Part shown: piece by piece, positions 61,831-64,000 of the stretch | How the letters are laid out: every line of letters begins with the position of its first letter | How positions within the stretch are numbered: position 1 is the first letter of the stretch | Assembly (NCBI GenBank): GCA_964473865.1 | Contig: CAYYQN010000009.1 | Coordinates: 1 to 64,000, forward strand | Length of the DNA: 64,000 nt | Origin: CAIMUX01 sp964473865 | GTDB taxonomy: Bacteria > Eisenbacteria > RBG-16-71-46 > CAIMUX01 | Direction of reading: 5' to 3' | Made by a program: the position numbers and the translations under genes | Notes under the pieces: model-generated | Told to the model about the DNA's origin: nothing | What the model saw: the letters and a program-made list of their open reading frames with translations, nothing else | Database searches by the model: none

Positions 61831-62802
61831 TTACCTGCTTCCCGGCAGTTTCACTTCGGGCAGGATCGGCGCGTCGCTGGTCTGACTCAGGGCGCTGACT
61901 GGACGGAAGATGGTGTTCCAGCGGCCCCGGGCGACCAGGTAGATCACCGGATCTCCGTCCTTTCGCGTGTAGCTCTGGCTCGATCCGGTGGTGGCCCCCA
62001 CGTGGATCGTGTGCGATGTCCCGTCCTCCATCTTGACCACCACGGAGGTCGTGTCGGCATCGAGGCCCGCGCCGGCGGTGGTCACGGTGGAATCGGCGAA
62101 TCCGGAGGCCCGGAGCGCGGCCAGACTGCGAAGCACCATGCCCACGATGTCCGCGCGCGCCGGCTGGGGTGTGGGGGATGTGATCCTCCATTCGCCTTCG
62201 GAGCCCTTCTCCAAGGTCACCGTTTCGCGGGCATTGCGCGTGGTATAGGAGACGATCTTCGCCTGGTCCACCTCGAGGACCATACGATTTCGCCAGGTCT
62301 CCGGGCCGCGGTCGACCACGGTGCGCAGGTAGACGGGAACCAGGTAGACCTCGTCGCCCTTTGTTGGGCGGATGTAGGTGCTCATGAAGTCGGGGCCGGG
62401 CTTGCCGACGACGAACTCGGCGACCGGCTTGCCGCCCTGGGTGATGCGCAAGCTGAATCCGGTGGAGTCAACCTGAAAGTCAGCGTGCGTTTCAGGCGAA
62501 ACGGAGATCAGGGTGCGTGTGCTCAGCTTGTCCATCGCCTCGATGATCTGCTTGGGGATCTTGGGATCGGCGGGCTGGTTTCCTTCCGTGGCGACCAGCC
62601 AGGTGTCGCCCTGGCGTTGCAGACGCACGGACTGGTGGTCCCCGCTGACCTCGATTCCGTCGACCCGATCCGCCCGGAATGCCGGGAAGATCGGCTTGCC
62701 CAGCGAACTCTCCTGCCGTTGCCGGCTGGTCTGGACCCATACGGCGATGATCACCAGGACCACCGCAAAGGCGCCGAGAATGAGAGTCGTCCGCGGCTTC
62801 AT
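61831..62802 (-). CDS. DUF4340 domain protein
   Basis: A 323-residue protein with one N-terminal membrane helix (LILGAFAVVLVIIAVWV) and a beta-rich DUF4340 body (VRLQRQGDTWLVATEGNQPADPK, AEFVVGKPGPDFMSTYIRP). DUF4340 proteins accompany GldG-like ABC systems in many bacteria. ATG 62802 has GGAGG upstream and follows the GldG-like gene by 15 bases on the same strand. Role unknown. Confidence 0.8.
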   Translation of the reverse strand: MKPRTTLILGAFAVVLVIIAVWVQTSRQRQESSLGKPIFPAFRADRVDGIEVSGDHQSVRLQRQGDTWLVATEGNQPADPKIPKQIIEAMDKLSTRTLISVSPETHADFQVDSTGFSLRITQGGKPVAEFVVGKPGPDFMSTYIRPTKGDEVYLVPVYLRTVVDRGPETWRNRMVLEVDQAKIVSYTTRNARETVTLEKGSEGEWRITSPTPQPARADIVGMVLRSLAALRASGFADSTVTTAGAGLDADTTSVVVKMEDGTSHTIHVGATTGSSQSYTRKDGDPVIYLVARGRWNTIFRPVSALSQTSDAPILPEVKLPGSR

Positions 62803-62817
62803 GGTGACCTCCTTCGC

Positions 62818-64000
62818 TTAGCGGGCCGCGGGCTGAAACGCCTCGACCGTTTGCCGGCGCGCGCGGCGCCGGAACTGCATCCGCGCCACGCTGAGCAGAA
62901 TCACCAGGATCGGTACTCCGATGATCAGGACAAGCTTGATGGCCGTGCGTGCGGCGTCGGAGAGCTGGCGGAGCGGGCGGGCCGTGGCACCGCGCGAGCG
63001 GATGCTGATGAGCTCGCTGCCCGAGGTCATCCAGTCGACGGCGTTTTCGAGGAAGATGGAGTTCGCGGGGAAGTTTCGCAGGAAGATGTCGGAGACGAAC
63101 TGGGAGTTGCCTACCAGGATGACCTGCGTGAGCGGGCTCTCCTCCTGGCGGGGCGGATCCACCGTGCCGGCGGCATCGGGCCGCGGCGGCGTCGGCTTGC
63201 CGCCGAAGAAGCTCTTGAACTGGCCGGAGAGCGCCACCGCCAACGGATAGCGCTGGCCGGTCGGCCGGGAGGACCTCGCGGTCGCCGACTGCGGATTCAG
63301 GTCGTAGCTGCCGCTTTCGGTCCAGGACTTGTCGGATGTGCGCGCCAGGATGGTCGCGGTGACTCCGGGTTGGCTTTCGGACGGGGGCGGCGGCGGCTCC
63401 TCGCCCTTGGTCGCGCCTTCCGGCGTGGCCAGGGCGGCGGTGACTTCCAGCGGCGCGGCCCACGGCAGCACGAGCGACTCCAGCTTGGAGGTGACGGGGC
63501 TGCGCTGGTCCAGCCCCTGGTTGTAGACCGCCGGCCAGAAGGGATACTGCACGCTGAACGCCATGTAGCCCTGGGAGAACGTCGCCATCTGGCAGCTTGC
63601 GTCCTTGACCAAGGCGTTCTTGATTGTCGCGCCGTAGAACGAGAGCTGGTCCTCCAGCCCGGTGAGCGCGGGCATGGCGCGAAGCCCCATCTGCTCGTCC
63701 ATGTTGATCGAGTCGAGCAGGAAGAGGATGCGACCGCCACTCATGAGGAACTGGTCCAACTCGTACTTGACCCGTTCCGGGACCCCCTTGGATCCCGCCA
63801 CTACCAGCGTCTTGACATCGGCGGGCACAGAGGAGCGGCCGGCCGCGAGGTCCACCGGCCTTACCTCATACTGCTCCTCGAGGAGTCTCTTCAGCTGGGT
63901 GTAGTCCCGGTCGAGGGTCCGCTCCTGGTTTCCGGCCAGAAACCCGATAACCGGTTTTCCTCCCTGCCGGGAGACCTTGAGGATTGCGGAGGTCAGGTCG
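62818..64000 (-). CDS. GldG-like ABC-type transport system substrate-binding protein (5' partial)
   Basis: The gene enters from the window edge: the frame is open through 64000, so the N-terminus is missing; GTG 63855 is not its start. The visible 394 residues include the GldG/DUF4350-type core (GFLAGNQERTLDRDYTQ, LVVAGSKGVPERVKYEL, GGRILFLLDSINMDEQ), a Pro-rich loop, the region QVILVGNSQFVSDIFL, and one C-terminal membrane helix (AIKLVLIIGVPILVILLS). In gliding FCB bacteria such proteins pair with GldA/GldF ABC components, expected just beyond the edge. Confidence 0.82.
   Translation of the reverse strand, partial: DLTSAILKVSRQGGKPVIGFLAGNQERTLDRDYTQLKRLLEEQYEVRPVDLAAGRSSVPADVKTLVVAGSKGVPERVKYELDQFLMSGGRILFLLDSINMDEQMGLRAMPALTGLEDQLSFYGATIKNALVKDASCQMATFSQGYMAFSVQYPFWPAVYNQGLDQRSPVTSKLESLVLPWAAPLEVTAALATPEGATKGEEPPPPPSESQPGVTATILARTSDKSWTESGSYDLNPQSATARSSRPTGQRYPLAVALSGQFKSFFGGKPTPPRPDAAGTVDPPRQEESPLTQVILVGNSQFVSDIFLRNFPANSIFLENAVDWMTSGSELISIRSRGATARPLRQLSDAARTAIKLVLIIGVPILVILLSVARMQFRRRARRQTVEAFQPAAR

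Overview
The window is GC-rich, densely coded bacterial chromosome. Two secreted proteins end in Por/FlgD-like (T9SS-type) C-terminal tails, one ends in a PEP-CTERM tail, and the right edge carries Gld-type ABC transporter parts. Flagellar motor genes and multiheme cytochromes are also present. This mix suggests an uncultured member of the FCB group (for example an Eisenbacteria-like lineage). That placement is inference; no rRNA is present.

Layout. 0.2-6 kb: cell-wall hydrolases (M23 peptidase, N-acetylmuramoyl-L-alanine amidase), a phosphotransfer (Hpt)-HDOD pair and motA/motB. 6-9.3 kb: gpmI, a TlpA-like thioredoxin lipoprotein and the PLP-binding YggS protein. 9.6-17.3 kb: lysS, a sigma54 activator, dnaK, a DUF1844 protein, grpE and a second sigma54 activator, all on the + strand. 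17.3-20.5 kb: a minus-strand iron operon fur-feoB-(Cys-rich mini protein)-feoA. 20.8-24.6 kb: an outer-membrane protein, a SpoIID-like protein and a GH3 (NagZ-like) hydrolase.

24.6-35.1 kb is the accessory part. An intact tRNA-Asp gene is followed by two tandem ~5.2-5.3 kb segments, each closed by a copy of the tRNA 3' end (26 bp, GGGTTC to CCA). The two segments share a nearly identical 100-bp right end and short motifs at their left ends, but neither encodes a recombinase. Element A carries an XRE-ImmA/IrrE regulator plus a MazF-like toxin, converging on mntA-hepT-(primase/helicase fusion of the TOTE type). Element B carries a DUF234-type ATPase behind a palindromic operator and a SWIM-zinc-finger SNF2 helicase that is frameshifted. 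This looks like two relatives of one non-autonomous, tRNA-targeting family with conflict or defence cargo.

35.4-42.1 kb: a FemAB-like acyltransferase, an M50B-like membrane protease, and a HlyD-ABC-FtsX-FtsX export system. 42.2-48.3 kb: secreted proteins (PEP-CTERM protein, small secreted protein, arylsulfotransferase-like propeller, CotH/lamin-tail protein). 48.7-50.1 kb: a translationally coupled ECF sigma / membrane protein / Spy-like operon, divergent from an electron-transfer cluster at 50.3-54.5 kb (beta-barrel, 13-heme cytochrome, NapC/NirT-like 6-heme membrane cytochrome). 54.6-55.7 kb: a GT4 glycosyltransferase. 55.8-61.8 kb: a complete hypABCDEF operon for [NiFe]-hydrogenase maturation. 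61.8-64 kb: a DUF4340 protein and a GldG-like protein cut by the window edge.
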